From contig NZ_CANMDB010000004.1 of the NCBI RefSeq assembly GCF_947496515.1, positions 186,001-250,000 of the forward strand: a stretch of 64,000 bases of DNA, written 5' to 3'. The position numbers and the translations under genes were made by a program. Below the pieces are notes generated by a model. The model saw only the letters and a list, made by a program, of their open reading frames with translations. It made no database searches and was not told where the DNA came from. Source of the DNA: an uncultured Roseobacter sp. (GTDB lineage Bacteria; Pseudomonadota; Alphaproteobacteria; Rhodobacterales; Rhodobacteraceae). Of the stretch, positions 27,149 through 36,694 are shown one piece after another. Numbering within the stretch: position 1 is the first letter of the stretch; each line of letters opens with the position of its first letter.

Positions 27149-28207
27149 CTATTCGAACCTGCCGATCAGGGACCAGTAAAAGGCCGCCAGTTTGCGGGAC
27201 GGTCTGACCGGCGTCAGATAGGTTTCATAAGCGTCCAGCAGGATGCTGTCTGGCTGCAGAACCTGTGCCGAAATTTCTTCCCGAAAACGGGTCAGCGCGG
27301 CGCGGGCGGGGGCATCCAGCCCATCCTGACGGGTGAAAATCGTGTAGCGTTCGTCGCGATAGGTGGTGTCTGACAGGTCGTACCGGCAGTCGGGCCGCGC
27401 TTCGAGATTTTTGCGCACGATTTCCAGATCACCGATGTAGTAGATGATCTCCCCCTCGCACAGCGCGCGCGCAAGATCCACGTGGCTGTCTTTGGTCAGG
27501 ACCACGTCAGCGGTCGTTTCCTCACAGTCGACGGTGGCGCGTTGATCGCTGGTGCCGGGCTCGATGGCGCTGAGCAGCAAGTCCCGCCAACGCGGCACCT
27601 CACCTGATTCTGCCACGGCCCGGATCCCGTCATGGCTGGCGGTGGTGTTGTCGGCAATGCCTGCCACCGACTGACACAACACTCCTTTCGGCACCTCGGC
27701 GGCAGTCGCAAATCCGATGCCGGAAAGGTACACCGGCACGGTGGGCATTTGATGCCGAAGCCGCCCGGCGGTGATGGAGGCAGGATCGCAAAGCACATGC
27801 CAATCGGCCTGCTGATCGCCGAAGCGGTTGGCGGTGTTGACCTCGATCAGCTCGATCTGCACATCTGTATCCCGCAGGACTTCGTTGAAAGCCGCATCGC
27901 AGATCTGGACCACATAACCGCGATAGCCAGCCTTGTAGAGCGGGCCGCGCACGGCGCGATCGGCATTGGTGCGGTCATTGGCGGGCGCGCGGTAGGAGAA
28001 GGGGGCCGCGTCCGCGCGCACGCCGACCGTCAGCACAGTACGCTCCTGCGCGGCGCTGGTCAGGGGGAGCATCATCGCAGCGGCGCAGGTGAACAGGGCC
28101 TTATTGATCCACGTTCGCACCGGTTTGCGGTACCGCTTTGAGTGGCTGGCGCCTGTAGGCGGGGCCTTTTCAGCGGTGCTCGGGCTGTCGGTTGGCTCAG
28201 GTGGCAT
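27149..28207 (-). CDS. Extracellular solute-binding protein, family 3-like
   Basis: A 352-residue protein with a cytoplasmic N-terminal stretch of about 30 residues, a hydrophobic segment (INKALFTCAAAMMLPLTSAAQE) that may be a signal or an anchor, and a family 3 periplasmic binding fold (LTVGVRADAAPFSYRAP, GYRGYVVQICDAAFNEVL, later VVLTKDSHVDLARALCEGEIIYYIGD). Several Cys residues are unusual for this family. The domain resembles amino-acid-binding or ion-channel ligand domains. It overlaps the upstream membrane-protein gene by 11 bp and no ABC permease or ATPase is nearby, so it may be a ligand sensor for that membrane protein rather than a transport component. Ligand unknown. Confidence 0.65.
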   Translation of the reverse strand: MPPEPTDSPSTAEKAPPTGASHSKRYRKPVRTWINKALFTCAAAMMLPLTSAAQERTVLTVGVRADAAPFSYRAPANDRTNADRAVRGPLYKAGYRGYVVQICDAAFNEVLRDTDVQIELIEVNTANRFGDQQADWHVLCDPASITAGRLRHQMPTVPVYLSGIGFATAAEVPKGVLCQSVAGIADNTTASHDGIRAVAESGEVPRWRDLLLSAIEPGTSDQRATVDCEETTADVVLTKDSHVDLARALCEGEIIYYIGDLEIVRKNLEARPDCRYDLSDTTYRDERYTIFTRQDGLDAPARAALTRFREEISAQVLQPDSILLDAYETYLTPVRPSRKLAAFYWSLIGRFE

Positions 28208-29831
28208 CGGTCATTTGTCCTTCCGCAGTTTCCACGATCGCCGCAAAACACAGCAGGAACGTCAGGCTGATGACGCCAAAGATCGCCCCGTCGCGCAGCG
28301 CTTCGCGAAAGCTGTGACCGGGATCGGCGATCAGGCACATCAGCAGCACGATGCTTGCCACGCAGGTACCCACCACAGCGATCAGACAGGTCTGTGCCGC
28401 GGGCAGGTTGTCATGCTGATCGGCCACCAGCAGGACCGTGGCTGCGACAAAGATCATCGCGCCGCCGTACATGAAAGCCTCTGCCAGCGCGTTGCTCAGG
28501 CTGCTGATCGCTGTGCTCCACAACTGTATGTAGCCGTTCTGGACCAGTGCCACCACAAAATCCGGTACCGACAGCACGAAGGAGGCGGCGAGCACGCCCA
28601 TTAGCGCCCCGGCCAGCGACAGCTGGACAAGCCGGCTATAGGGCAGGTTCTGGAATGTGTAACTGCGGTAGCGACCCTCGCACAGCCGCGCGCCGCGGAT
28701 GGCGTGGATCGTCATGGAGACCGCGATAAAGATGATCACCGATTGCGCGGCGAGGATGATCGCCTTGCGCGCACGGTAGGCATATTCGTCCTGTGGCAGC
28801 CCAAAGAGCGACGTGTTGTCGAGCGCGCTCTTGAACCAGATCTCGATGGCAAAACCCGCGAGCAGCGCCGAGAAAAAGAGCGCCACCGCCCCTGCGATCA
28901 GGCCGTTGAACACAAAGTCGCGCGGTTTCTTGTTGAGCGCATCAATGAGGAAAGCCGTCGGCGGGTGGCTGATCGGCGGCCGTACGTGTGGATCCTTGAA
29001 GTAGAGCACCGCAAAGAGCACCTGCAGGTTGCGCTTTTCCTCCTCGATCCGGTTGAGCAAGGCGGATTTCTCCATGGTGCCGCTTGCGATCTCGGCGTCG
29101 AGCGCGCGGATGTTCTCGGCCTGCTTGTCGAGAAGCGGCGAGAGCGCGTTGATGTCCTCCTGCGCGAACACGCTGTTGCGCAGCGGTGTGACGACAGGCT
29201 CTGCGATGGCGTCGATGTCGCGCAGACCCTTCACGATGTAGCGGTCCTCCTGTGCGGCATCCTCGGCGCCAGCCTGCGGATGATGGGCCAGAAAGGCGCG
29301 CGTGCGTGCCAGATGCGGGCGGAAGGACGGATCGGACAGGTCAAGACGGTTCAGGCGCGTGACTGTCCTGAAGATGCCACTGGGGATCCCCGCCAGCCTG
29401 TGGGCGATAGCGCGCAGCACCCGCTCGATCTTGGAGGCCCACCCGGTGGAGAGCAGCGTGATCAGCGCGAGCGTAATGTAGATCGGGCGCGCGACACCTT
29501 CGCGGTCCAGAAAGATGGTGTCGACGGCTTCGAAAGGCAGATCCCCCTGGGCGCCGTTCTTTTCGCCACCGAGTACGACCATATCGCCCAGCTGGACGCA
29601 GGTCAGCAGCAAGGCGTAAACGAGCAGGTAGAGCACCATGTAGAACAGGTAGCCGCGCAGCAGCACCCGCCGGGCGGCGAGGTCTTCAAGCTCGATATTG
29701 TCGAGGATCCGAAAGGCGCTTTTGTTGTTGAGCCTGATCGGGGAGGAGAACTGACGGTGTGCTTCAATCAACAGGATGAAAGCACCAATCGTGCACATCA
29801 CGAAATAGGCGACGGTATCGCTCATAATCAT
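28197..29831 (-). CDS. Polytopic membrane protein of unknown function
   Basis: A 544-residue protein I do not recognise. Hydrophobic helices lie about residues 7-25, 60-80, 113-133, 316-338, 361-385, 405-427, 455-478, 483-503 and 515-537. Between helices three and four is a soluble region of about 180 residues with a coiled-coil stretch (DKQAENIRALDAEIASG then LNRIEEEKRNLQVLF). The layout suggests three N-terminal helices, a cytoplasmic or periplasmic domain and a six-helix C-terminal block. It overlaps the solute-binding gene downstream by 11 bp and a 45-codon gene lies 60 bp upstream. A ligand-gated channel or sensor built with the binding protein is possible but speculative. Confidence 0.7.
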   Translation of the reverse strand: MIMSDTVAYFVMCTIGAFILLIEAHRQFSSPIRLNNKSAFRILDNIELEDLAARRVLLRGYLFYMVLYLLVYALLLTCVQLGDMVVLGGEKNGAQGDLPFEAVDTIFLDREGVARPIYITLALITLLSTGWASKIERVLRAIAHRLAGIPSGIFRTVTRLNRLDLSDPSFRPHLARTRAFLAHHPQAGAEDAAQEDRYIVKGLRDIDAIAEPVVTPLRNSVFAQEDINALSPLLDKQAENIRALDAEIASGTMEKSALLNRIEEEKRNLQVLFAVLYFKDPHVRPPISHPPTAFLIDALNKKPRDFVFNGLIAGAVALFFSALLAGFAIEIWFKSALDNTSLFGLPQDEYAYRARKAIILAAQSVIIFIAVSMTIHAIRGARLCEGRYRSYTFQNLPYSRLVQLSLAGALMGVLAASFVLSVPDFVVALVQNGYIQLWSTAISSLSNALAEAFMYGGAMIFVAATVLLVADQHDNLPAAQTCLIAVVGTCVASIVLLMCLIADPGHSFREALRDGAIFGVISLTFLLCFAAIVETAEGQMTDAT

Positions 29832-29890
29832 AAACCAAATCCAATAAGGACCGGGATGCGGATAGCACCTGGCCCAGATACGTTAAAAAA

Positions 29891-30028
29891 TCAGTCGCAG
29901 CGTCTGACCTGAGGATCGCAAGCAACCAGTTGTAAACCGGTCTGATCCGAGCCGTGCAGGGCAAAAGAGGTAAAAATAGCTGTGCCGGTAATGACGGCAG
30001 CGAGAGTCATAGTTGTCAAAAAATGCAT
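29891..30028 (-). CDS. Small secreted or membrane peptide (45 aa)
   Basis: A 45-residue frame, MHFLTTMTLAAVITGTAIF then SFALHGSDQTGL, with a signal-like hydrophobic N-terminus and two Cys residues near the end (ACDPQVRRCD) that could form a disulfide. GGAATGGGGG lies about 5 bp before the ATG. It sits 60 bp upstream of the large membrane-protein gene on the same strand and may start that operon. A longer frame to 30091 exists but loses the ribosome site. No family was recognised. Confidence 0.45.
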   Translation of the reverse strand: MHFLTTMTLAAVITGTAIFTSFALHGSDQTGLQLVACDPQVRRCD

Positions 30029-30179
30029 GAAACCCCCATTCCACGAAATTAAATAATGTTTGACGATAACCGAATTTTTGAAAAATTTCAACTCCCGGCT
30101 GTGTCGCGGTCGTGATGTCGATGCTAGTTGGCCGTAGTGATTTGTTTTTACATCTATTTTTCCTGCGGCCGACGAGGGC

Positions 30180-30252
30180 TTTGCAAAGTTATATCAACCT
30201 ATTTGCAAAGTCCTGTGGGCAATTTGCAAACTTTCCTCCACCTATTTGCAAA
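30180..30252. promoter_or_regulatory. Array of four TTTGCAAA palindromes at 21-22 bp spacing
   Basis: TTTGCAAA occurs at 30180-30187, 30202-30209, 30223-30230 and 30245-30252, a period of two DNA turns. Two of the sites share the longer context CCTATTTGCAAAGT. TTTGCAAA pairs are the reported target of PccR/RamB-type short-chain acyl-CoA regulators in Rhodobacter, although with closer spacing. The array lies 150-225 bp upstream of the small-peptide operon (minus strand); no gene follows closely on the plus strand. Confidence 0.6.
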
Positions 30253-31470
30253 GTTCTGCGAGAGGGTGGACCAGATCGGTGTCGTCGACCACTTCCATGT
30301 CAGGAAGTTGGATGGCTTGCCTGAAGCGCATCGCCAAGATCCGGCGCTGAAAAGGGTGACCGGGTGATGTCTTTTGTGATCCGCGCGTCCCATCCAGAAA
30401 AGAGACCACGGCAGCGCGACACGACACGCCGGATAAGGCTTCGGTGATTTCACCAGTAATGCGCCGGGATGTGTGAGGCTCTAAAATACGGTTCAAACGT
30501 AAATGCAGTGTCAGCATCCCGGGACAGCATTTCGTCGGAAGGAGGCATTCCCATAAAAGAAACCCCGGGCAGCAAAGCGCCAACGCCATGACATCGGTTT
30601 GTAGAAATTGCGTTATATCACTAATTTTTCGGGGCTTTACGGTCACACCCAGTGCGCCAGTTGCTCGAGCGCATTTGGCGAGGCGGGCGTCGCGCCTTTT
30701 GACGATCACGGTTCCGACACAAGAGGGTTTTCAAAGTCGTATCTTGGATCAATGGCCATCGCAGGCGCGTTTCTCGACTTGCCGGTGGTCGCGGCGGCGG
30801 CCCCGGTGGTGGTGACATCTTTTGGCGCTGACGTTGCCCAGTTCCAGTCGACGCTGTACCACCTCCGCAAAGGTCCGGGCGATCTCAGTGCCAAAGTACC
30901 GGAGAATTTCGACGGTGGCAGATGCCAGGCTAATTGGGATCTTGCCCCCGGGACGTGCTCTCGGATGCCAATTCGGTTCCGGGCCATCTCTTCAACGCCA
31001 CTGTCCGACCAAGCGCTTGCGGGATCGAATTTCAAACGCCCGCAAAGCCGATCGACGATAGTCTTTCCAAAGCGGCAATAGGGTTCGTGCCGACCGACAC
31101 CACGGGTGGCGGGGGGTGTCTCTAAGGTTGCCATGAATGATTTGATCTTTGCCCAACCGGTGGCGATGCCATCAATGTTAGTGCCGGCATGTGCGTGCTA
31201 CTGGGCTTTGCAGTTGCGAAGGGCGGGCGGGTTGACGCAGCGGCGTGGCGCATGAGGACCTGACGACAGTGGCACTGACCCGCACAGGGGCACAGCCGGA
31301 TCCCGGATCATCCGCAAAGCACCTTGACGCCGCCGCGTCGCCGCGTGACACCCGGAGCCGGGCAGTCAAAAGGGATCAGTGATGGCAGACCAGCAAAGAT
31401 GCACTTTCGGGCCCGCTACCCCGCAGGGCCTATACACGGATGACAGCGAGCAGGTGCGGGGACCCAGGCA
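30253..31470. other. Gene-free stretch (about 1.2 kb)
   Basis: No gene was identified. Frames of 140-157 codons on both strands (for example 30608-31081 plus and 30706-31134 minus) show no recognisable family. An imperfect inverted repeat around CCGGGATG (30470) and CATCCCGGG (30517) flanks about 40 bp. The region may be a decayed gene or regulatory DNA. Confidence 0.55.
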
Positions 31471-32628
31471 ATGACCCCAGGTGCGCGGGTCGCTGCCGCG
31501 ATTGAGGTGCTTGATGCGGTGCAGGCGGGGGCAGCGGTGGAACAGGCGCTGACCCGCTGGGCGCGGCGGAGCCGATTTGCCGGTTCCAAGGATCGTGCGG
31601 CGGTCCGGGACCATGTCTTTGACGTCATCCGATGCAAGCGCAGCGCTGCCGCTCACGGCGGGGGCGAGACGGGCCGGGCGCTGATGATCGGTCTATTGCG
31701 GATGCAGGGCACGGCGCCCGAGACGCTCTTTGACGGGCAGGGCCATGCTCCCGCACCCTTGCAACCGGCGGAGGCAGCCCATGCGGTGCCCGCGCTCGAC
31801 AAGGGGGAGGACTGGGACCTGCCAGACTGGATCCTCCCTGCGTTTGAAGAGAGCCTGGGAGACGGCGCTGCTGCCACCGCAGAGACGCTGAAGGCGCGTG
31901 CACCGGTGACCTTGCGGGTCAACATTGCCAAGACCACCCTGGAGACTGCCGCTGCCGCGCTGGCCGCAGACGGCGTGATCACCGCCCCCAATCCCGTCAG
32001 CCCCACCGCGCTGAGCGTGCAGGAGGGTGCGCGCCGGGTACGGCAGACCGAGGTGTTCCGGGCGGGAGAGATCGAATTGCAGGATGCGGCCTCTCAGGCG
32101 GTGGTCGATCTGGCGCCCGACAGCGGGCGGGTGCTGGATTATTGTGCAGGCGGTGGTGGCAAGGCGTTGGCGTTCGCGGCGCGGGGGGCTGCTGTCTTTG
32201 CCCATGACGCCGATCCGTCCCGGATGCAGGACTTGCCCCTGCGCGCCGCGCGCGCGGGCACCCCTCTGACCCTTCTTGACGCCCGGCAGTTGGCCGAAAA
32301 CGCGCCCTTTGATCTGGTGCTTTGCGACGCGCCATGCTCAGGCAGTGGCGCCTGGCGGCGTGCGCCCGGCGGCAAGTGGGCCTTGACGCCAGAGAGGCTG
32401 GCCGACCTCACCGACCTGCAGGACAGCATTCTGGATGCGGCGGCGGCGCTGGTCGCGCCGGACGGGGTGCTGGCGTATGCGACCTGCTCGGTGCTTTCGG
32501 CGGAAAATGAAGCGCGCGTCACCGCGTTTCTGGATCGGACCCCGGGCTGGTCATGCACCGTGCAACACCGTTTTGATGTCGGGCAACACAATGACGGTTT
32601 TTTCACTGCACACTTGACGCGCGTTTAA
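31471..32628 (+). CDS. RsmB/NOP2-type RNA 5-methylcytosine methyltransferase
   Basis: A 385-residue SAM-dependent methyltransferase of the NOL1/NOP2/Sun family. The N-terminal NusB-like helical part starts RVAAAIEVLDAVQAGAAVEQAL. The catalytic part has the SAM-binding motif VLDYCAGGGGKALAFAA near residue 223, motif IV LCDAPCSGSGAWRR near 287 with the resolving Cys, and motif VI LAYATCSVLSAEN near 334 with the nucleophilic Cys. It should methylate a cytosine in 16S rRNA, like RsmB (C967), but substrate identity was not tested. CGGGGACC lies just before ATG 31471. The cckA gene follows 107 bp downstream. Confidence 0.88.
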   Translation: MTPGARVAAAIEVLDAVQAGAAVEQALTRWARRSRFAGSKDRAAVRDHVFDVIRCKRSAAAHGGGETGRALMIGLLRMQGTAPETLFDGQGHAPAPLQPAEAAHAVPALDKGEDWDLPDWILPAFEESLGDGAAATAETLKARAPVTLRVNIAKTTLETAAAALAADGVITAPNPVSPTALSVQEGARRVRQTEVFRAGEIELQDAASQAVVDLAPDSGRVLDYCAGGGGKALAFAARGAAVFAHDADPSRMQDLPLRAARAGTPLTLLDARQLAENAPFDLVLCDAPCSGSGAWRRAPGGKWALTPERLADLTDLQDSILDAAAALVAPDGVLAYATCSVLSAENEARVTAFLDRTPGWSCTVQHRFDVGQHNDGFFTAHLTRV

Positions 32629-32669
32629 TCCTTGGCGTACTCAACTTCTGCGAGCAATGCATGCGTTGG

Positions 32670-32684
32670 TTAATCGCTGCTTAA
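32670..32684 (+). promoter_or_regulatory. Perfect CtrA box upstream of cckA
   Basis: TTAA-TCGCTGC-TTAA matches the full CtrA consensus TTAA-N7-TTAA without mismatch, in the 107-bp gap between the methyltransferase gene and cckA, 52 bp before the chosen cckA start. This fits feedback of CtrA onto its own kinase gene. Confidence 0.75.
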
Positions 32685-32735
32685 CTCATCGGACGCGTAA
32701 ATGCTTTGGCGATTCGAAATCCTGGGAGCTTGAAC

Positions 32736-35033
32736 TTGCCGAGCAGTGCTGTAACGCCTTCCAAACTTACCCGGTTTGCGCTGACTGCCGAGACCCGATG
32801 GAAAAGCCTTTTGGTGGTGGCGTTGGTGCTTGGCGGCCTTGCGCTGGTGGCGCCTGATCTGACGGCGCAACGGGCGCTCTTGGCCGCGGCTGTGGCCCTC
32901 GTGGCGATCAGTCTCACGCTGGTCGTCCTGGCGCGGCGGTTCGAGCGTGGCAAGGCCGCCCGGGTCGCCAACATCTTTGCGGTGATCGAAAAGGACAGCG
33001 CCACCGGTGTGCTGACCGATCTGGAGGGCACGGTGCTGGCGGCCAATACCGCGGCGCGAACCCGCTTTGGCGACGGTATGAGCGAGACGCTGGCCGCGAC
33101 CTTGAGCACGACGCTGGCGAACCCCAGCGGTCTTCTCTTCCGGCTGCGGGGCCGGGCCGATGAAGACGGTGCCGCGCGCGAGGATATCGCCACCCGACGT
33201 GGCCACCTCCGGTTGAGCGTGCATCTTGCGGGTCCCGAGACATATTTGTGGCGGCTTGAGGATATTGCGGCTGCAGCTCAAGCCACCGATGTGCCGGTGC
33301 TGCCCATGATCCTCGTGGGGCGCGACGGTGCTGTCCAGCATATGAATGAAGCGGCAAACCGGGTCGTGGGCGGGCGGGTCCGGCGGCTTGAGGAGCTTTT
33401 TGTGCAATTGCCGGTGATGCCGGGGGCAATTTGCGACATCGATGCCGCGGAAGGCCCCATTCGGATGCTGGTGGCCGAAGCCGACGCCGGGCTCGGCAGG
33501 CGGGCGCTTTATCTGCTGCCGCCGGGGGTGGAGACGATGGTCGCCGACGGCTGGAACGTCTTTCAGGACCTGCCGGTGCCGCTGCTCAAGATCAGCCAGG
33601 AAGGTGAAGTGCAGGCCTACAACCGGCTGGCGGCGGGCCTGATCGGCGTCGGGCTCAAGGACAACGTGCATCTTTTCGAACTGATGGAAGGGTTGGGCCG
33701 GTCCATCAACGACTGGCTGGCCGAAACGCTGGCGGGACGGGTGGCGCAGCAATCGGAGTTTCTGCGGCTCAAACGCACCGACAAGGAAGTGTTTGTTCAG
33801 GTCACCCTCAACCGGGTGACCGAAGAGGGCGTGCCCGCGCTGATCGCTGTTCTGAACGATGCCACCGAGCTCAAATCGCTCGAAGCGCAGTTTGTCCAGA
33901 GCCAGAAGATGCAGGCCATCGGGCAGCTGGCGGGCGGGGTGGCGCATGACTTCAACAACCTGCTGACGGCGATTTCGGGCCATTGCGATCTGCTGCTGCT
34001 GCGCCATGATCAGGGCGATCCGGATTTCAGCGATCTGGTGCAGATCAACCAGAACGCCAACCGCGCCGCCGCACTGGTGGGGCAGTTGCTTGCCTTCTCG
34101 CGCAAGCAGACCCTGCGGCCCGAGACGCTGGACATGCGCGACACGCTGGCGGATCTGACGCATCTGCTGAACCGGCTGGTGGGCGAAAAGATCACCCTGA
34201 CGCTCAGCCACGATCCGGTGCTGGAGCCCATCCGCGCCGATAAACGGCAGCTGGAACAGGTGCTGATGAACCTCGTAGTGAACGCGCGCGATGCGATGCC
34301 CCAGGGTGGTCAGATCCGCATCGTCACCGAATGCTCCGATCTGGCCGAGACGCTGGAACGCGACCGCGTGAAGGTGCCGCCCGGCCGCTATGTCACGGTG
34401 CAGGTTTCGGACGACGGGGTCGGGATCCCCTCCGACAAGCTGCAAAAGGTGTTTGAGCCCTTCTTTACCACCAAGCGCACGGGCGAGGGCACGGGCCTCG
34501 GCCTGTCTACCGCCTACGGCATCGTCAAGCAGACGGGTGGATATATTTTCGTGGATAGCACGGTCGGCACCGGCACCTGCTTCTCGCTCTATTTCCCGGT
34601 GTTGGAGAACCCCGAAGCGGTTCAGCCCGCCAAGCAGCTGGAAAAGCCCAAGGTGACCGCCAAACACGGCGACGGGGTCATCCTGCTGGTGGAGGACGAA
34701 GCCCCGGTGCGGGCCTTTGCCAGCCGCGCGCTGCGGCTGCGTGGTTATACCGTGCTGGAGGCGGATTCCGCCGAGACTGCGCTCAAAACGCTGGAGGATA
34801 CCTCGCTGACCGTGGATGTCTTTGTGACGGATGTGGTCATGCCCGGCATGGACGGGCCAAGCTGGGTGCGCAAGGCGCTGGAGGACCGGCCCGGCGTGCG
34901 CGTGGTCTTTGTGTCGGGCTACGCTGAGGACAGTTTCGGCGAAGAACAGATCAAGATCCCCAATTCGGTCTTTCTGCCAAAACCATTCTCCCTCAATGAC
35001 TTGACGGACACTGTTCACAGCCAGCTTCATTAA
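32736..35033 (+). CDS. cckA: Hybrid histidine kinase CckA
   Basis: A 765-residue membrane-bound hybrid kinase at the head of the CckA-ChpT-CtrA phosphorelay. Two close transmembrane helices lie about residues 24-66, followed by PAS-like regions (to about 380), a HisKA domain with the H-box [14 protein letters not shown] near 416, an ATPase domain (N box [30 protein letters not shown]) and a C-terminal receiver with acceptor Asp in [13 protein letters not shown] near 708. The start is uncertain: TTG 32736 has GGGAG 7 bp upstream, while TTG 32706 is an in-frame alternative. The dual kinase/phosphatase controls CtrA, which in roseobacters governs motility, gene transfer agents and division-related traits. 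Confidence 0.93.
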   Translation: MPSSAVTPSKLTRFALTAETRWKSLLVVALVLGGLALVAPDLTAQRALLAAAVALVAISLTLVVLARRFERGKAARVANIFAVIEKDSATGVLTDLEGTVLAANTAARTRFGDGMSETLAATLSTTLANPSGLLFRLRGRADEDGAAREDIATRRGHLRLSVHLAGPETYLWRLEDIAAAAQATDVPVLPMILVGRDGAVQHMNEAANRVVGGRVRRLEELFVQLPVMPGAICDIDAAEGPIRMLVAEADAGLGRRALYLLPPGVETMVADGWNVFQDLPVPLLKISQEGEVQAYNRLAAGLIGVGLKDNVHLFELMEGLGRSINDWLAETLAGRVAQQSEFLRLKRTDKEVFVQVTLNRVTEEGVPALIAVLNDATELKSLEAQFVQSQKMQAIGQLAGGVAHDFNNLLTAISGHCDLLLLRHDQGDPDFSDLVQINQNANRAAALVGQLLAFSRKQTLRPETLDMRDTLADLTHLLNRLVGEKITLTLSHDPVLEPIRADKRQLEQVLMNLVVNARDAMPQGGQIRIVTECSDLAETLERDRVKVPPGRYVTVQVSDDGVGIPSDKLQKVFEPFFTTKRTGEGTGLGLSTAYGIVKQTGGYIFVDSTVGTGTCFSLYFPVLENPEAVQPAKQLEKPKVTAKHGDGVILLVEDEAPVRAFASRALRLRGYTVLEADSAETALKTLEDTSLTVDVFVTDVVMPGMDGPSWVRKALEDRPGVRVVFVSGYAEDSFGEEQIKIPNSVFLPKPFSLNDLTDTVHSQLH

Positions 35034-35476
35034 GCGTCGGGCCGCGACAGGGGGGTCACGCAAGGCCGGGGCCTGCTCGATCTGATGGCGACCGACGGAT
35101 GGTTGGGATGCGGATCGTTCCGGTTGCCACGTCCGATGGAGGCACGTGGTCTGTTATGCCGACGATGGCTCTCACCGGGGCTGATTTTCCGTGCCGTGAG
35201 GCCGTCCCCCGGGGCGGTTCGCTGCTGGCGATTTGCCGCTGGCCGAGCCGCCGTTTCGGCGTGATCCCGCAGCGGCAAAGCCCGGCTCGGGCAAAAACCT
35301 CGGCCCGCTAAACCTCTCCTTAACCAGATTCGGCAAAAGATCATTTATCGACATTTTGATTGAAATGTTCTCTTTTTGGTCCCATAAGGAACGTAATGAG
35401 AACAAATCGGTCGGGAGCATGTGCAGTGATTGCCGTGCTCGGCGAACTGTGACACTAAGAGCAATCGAGGATGGTA
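35034..35476. other. cckA-recA intergenic region
   Basis: No gene was seen in these 443 bp. The right third is markedly AT-richer (35335-35410) and holds the SOS-type sites described separately; it is evidently the recA promoter region. Confidence 0.7.
35367..35403 (+). promoter_or_regulatory. LexA (SOS) operator region of recA
   Basis: GAAC-GTAATGA-GAAC (35389-35403) is a perfect match to the alphaproteobacterial LexA box GTTC-N7-GTTC read on the other strand. GTTC-TCTTTTT-GGTC (35367-35381) is a second copy with one mismatch. They lie 74-110 bp before the recA start. Confidence 0.8.
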
Positions 35477-36550
35477 ATGGCAGATTTATTGAGCATGAGC
35501 AGTAAAAAATCGGCAGACAAGCAAAAGGCGCTCGATTCCGCGCTGGCCCAGATTGAGCGGCAGTTCGGCAAGGGCTCGATCATGAAGCTGGGCCAGGAGG
35601 GCGCCGTTCAGGACATCAAGGCAAGCTCGACAGGCTCTCTGGGTCTCGACATCGCGCTTGGCATCGGCGGTCTGCCCATGGGCCGGATCGTGGAGATCTA
35701 CGGGCCCGAAAGCTCGGGTAAAACCACGCTGACGCTGCACTGCGTGGCAGAGCAGCAAAAGGCGGGCGGCGTCTGCGCTTTCGTGGATGCGGAACACGCG
35801 CTGGACCCGACCTATGCCAAAAAGCTCGGCGTTGATCTGGATGAGCTGCTGATCAGCCAGCCTGACACCGGCGAGCAGGCCTTGGAGATCACCGATACGC
35901 TGGTGCGCTCCGGTGCGGTCAACATGGTCATCGTGGATTCGGTCGCCGCTCTAACGCCCAAATCCGAGCTTGAAGGCGACATGGGCGACAGCTCCGTCGG
36001 CGTGCAGGCGCGGCTGATGAGCCAGGCGATGCGCAAACTGACGGGCTCGATCAGCCGCTCCAACTGCATGGTGATCTTCATCAACCAGATCCGCATGAAG
36101 ATCGGCGTCATGTTCGGCTCGCCTGAAACGACAACCGGCGGCAACGCGCTGAAGTTCTACTCCTCCGTCCGGCTCGACATCCGCCGTATCGGCGCGCTCA
36201 AGGACCGCGATGAGGTCGTGGGCAACCACACCCGCGTCAAGGTCGTGAAAAACAAGGTCGCCGCCCCCTTCAAGCAGGTGGAATTCGACATCATGTACGG
36301 CGAGGGCATCTCCAAGATGGGCGAGCTGCTGGATCTGGGCGTGGCCGCCGGTGTGGTGGACAAGTCCGGCTCCTGGTTCAGCTACGGCGACGAACGCATC
36401 GGGCAGGGCCGCGAGAACGCCAAGGGCTTCCTGCGCGAGAATGTCGCCATGGCGCTGGAAATCGAGGACAAGATCCGCGCCGCGCACGGTCTGGATTTCG
36501 ACATGCCCCCGGGCGAGCGCACCGAAGACGACGGCGTTCTGGAGGCCTGA
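35477..36550 (+). CDS. recA: Recombinase A
   Basis: A 357-residue RecA, the DNA strand-exchange ATPase that also triggers LexA self-cleavage. Walker [11 protein letters not shown] lies near residue 75, the Walker B region VIVDSVAAL near 150, loop L1 [21 protein letters not shown] near 164 (read in part), and [21 protein letters not shown] near 210. I start at ATG 35477 because GAGG lies 6 bp upstream; ATG 35471 overlaps that site. The length is normal. A rho-independent terminator follows 38 bp after the stop, so the gene is monocistronic, and SOS boxes precede it. Confidence 0.98.
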   Translation: MADLLSMSSKKSADKQKALDSALAQIERQFGKGSIMKLGQEGAVQDIKASSTGSLGLDIALGIGGLPMGRIVEIYGPESSGKTTLTLHCVAEQQKAGGVCAFVDAEHALDPTYAKKLGVDLDELLISQPDTGEQALEITDTLVRSGAVNMVIVDSVAALTPKSELEGDMGDSSVGVQARLMSQAMRKLTGSISRSNCMVIFINQIRMKIGVMFGSPETTTGGNALKFYSSVRLDIRRIGALKDRDEVVGNHTRVKVVKNKVAAPFKQVEFDIMYGEGISKMGELLDLGVAAGVVDKSGSWFSYGDERIGQGRENAKGFLRENVAMALEIEDKIRAAHGLDFDMPPGERTEDDGVLEA

Positions 36551-36587
36551 GCACCCGACGCGCGCCAACAGGATGAATTCTGACGGA

Positions 36588-36616
36588 CGGGGCGGCCTCA
36601 GAGGCGGCCCCGTTTT
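36588..36616 (+). terminator. Rho-independent terminator of recA
   Basis: CGGGGCGGCCTC and GAGGCGGCCCCG (36588-36612) form a GC-rich stem with one mismatch and a short loop, followed by TTTT. It lies 38 bp after the recA stop and before alaS. Confidence 0.85.
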
Positions 36617-36694
36617 CCGTTGCAATCCCCGTGGACAGGGGCAAACCACCGGGTTATCTCTCGCAGGCTGAATGACTGCGCAAAGGCCCCCGCG

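Noticed and set aside
28704-29912. Plus-strand frame of 402 codons opposite the unknown membrane protein
   Set aside because: The minus-strand frame has clear transmembrane helices and operon overlaps; the plus frame is Arg/His-rich shadow sequence.
30608-31134. Overlapping frames of 142-157 codons on both strands
   Set aside because: Neither has a recognisable motif or ribosome site; kept only as gene-free DNA.
32670-35063. Long minus-strand frame (797 codons) opposite cckA
   Set aside because: It is the shadow of cckA in a GC-rich genome; no family pattern, and cckA itself has full kinase motifs.
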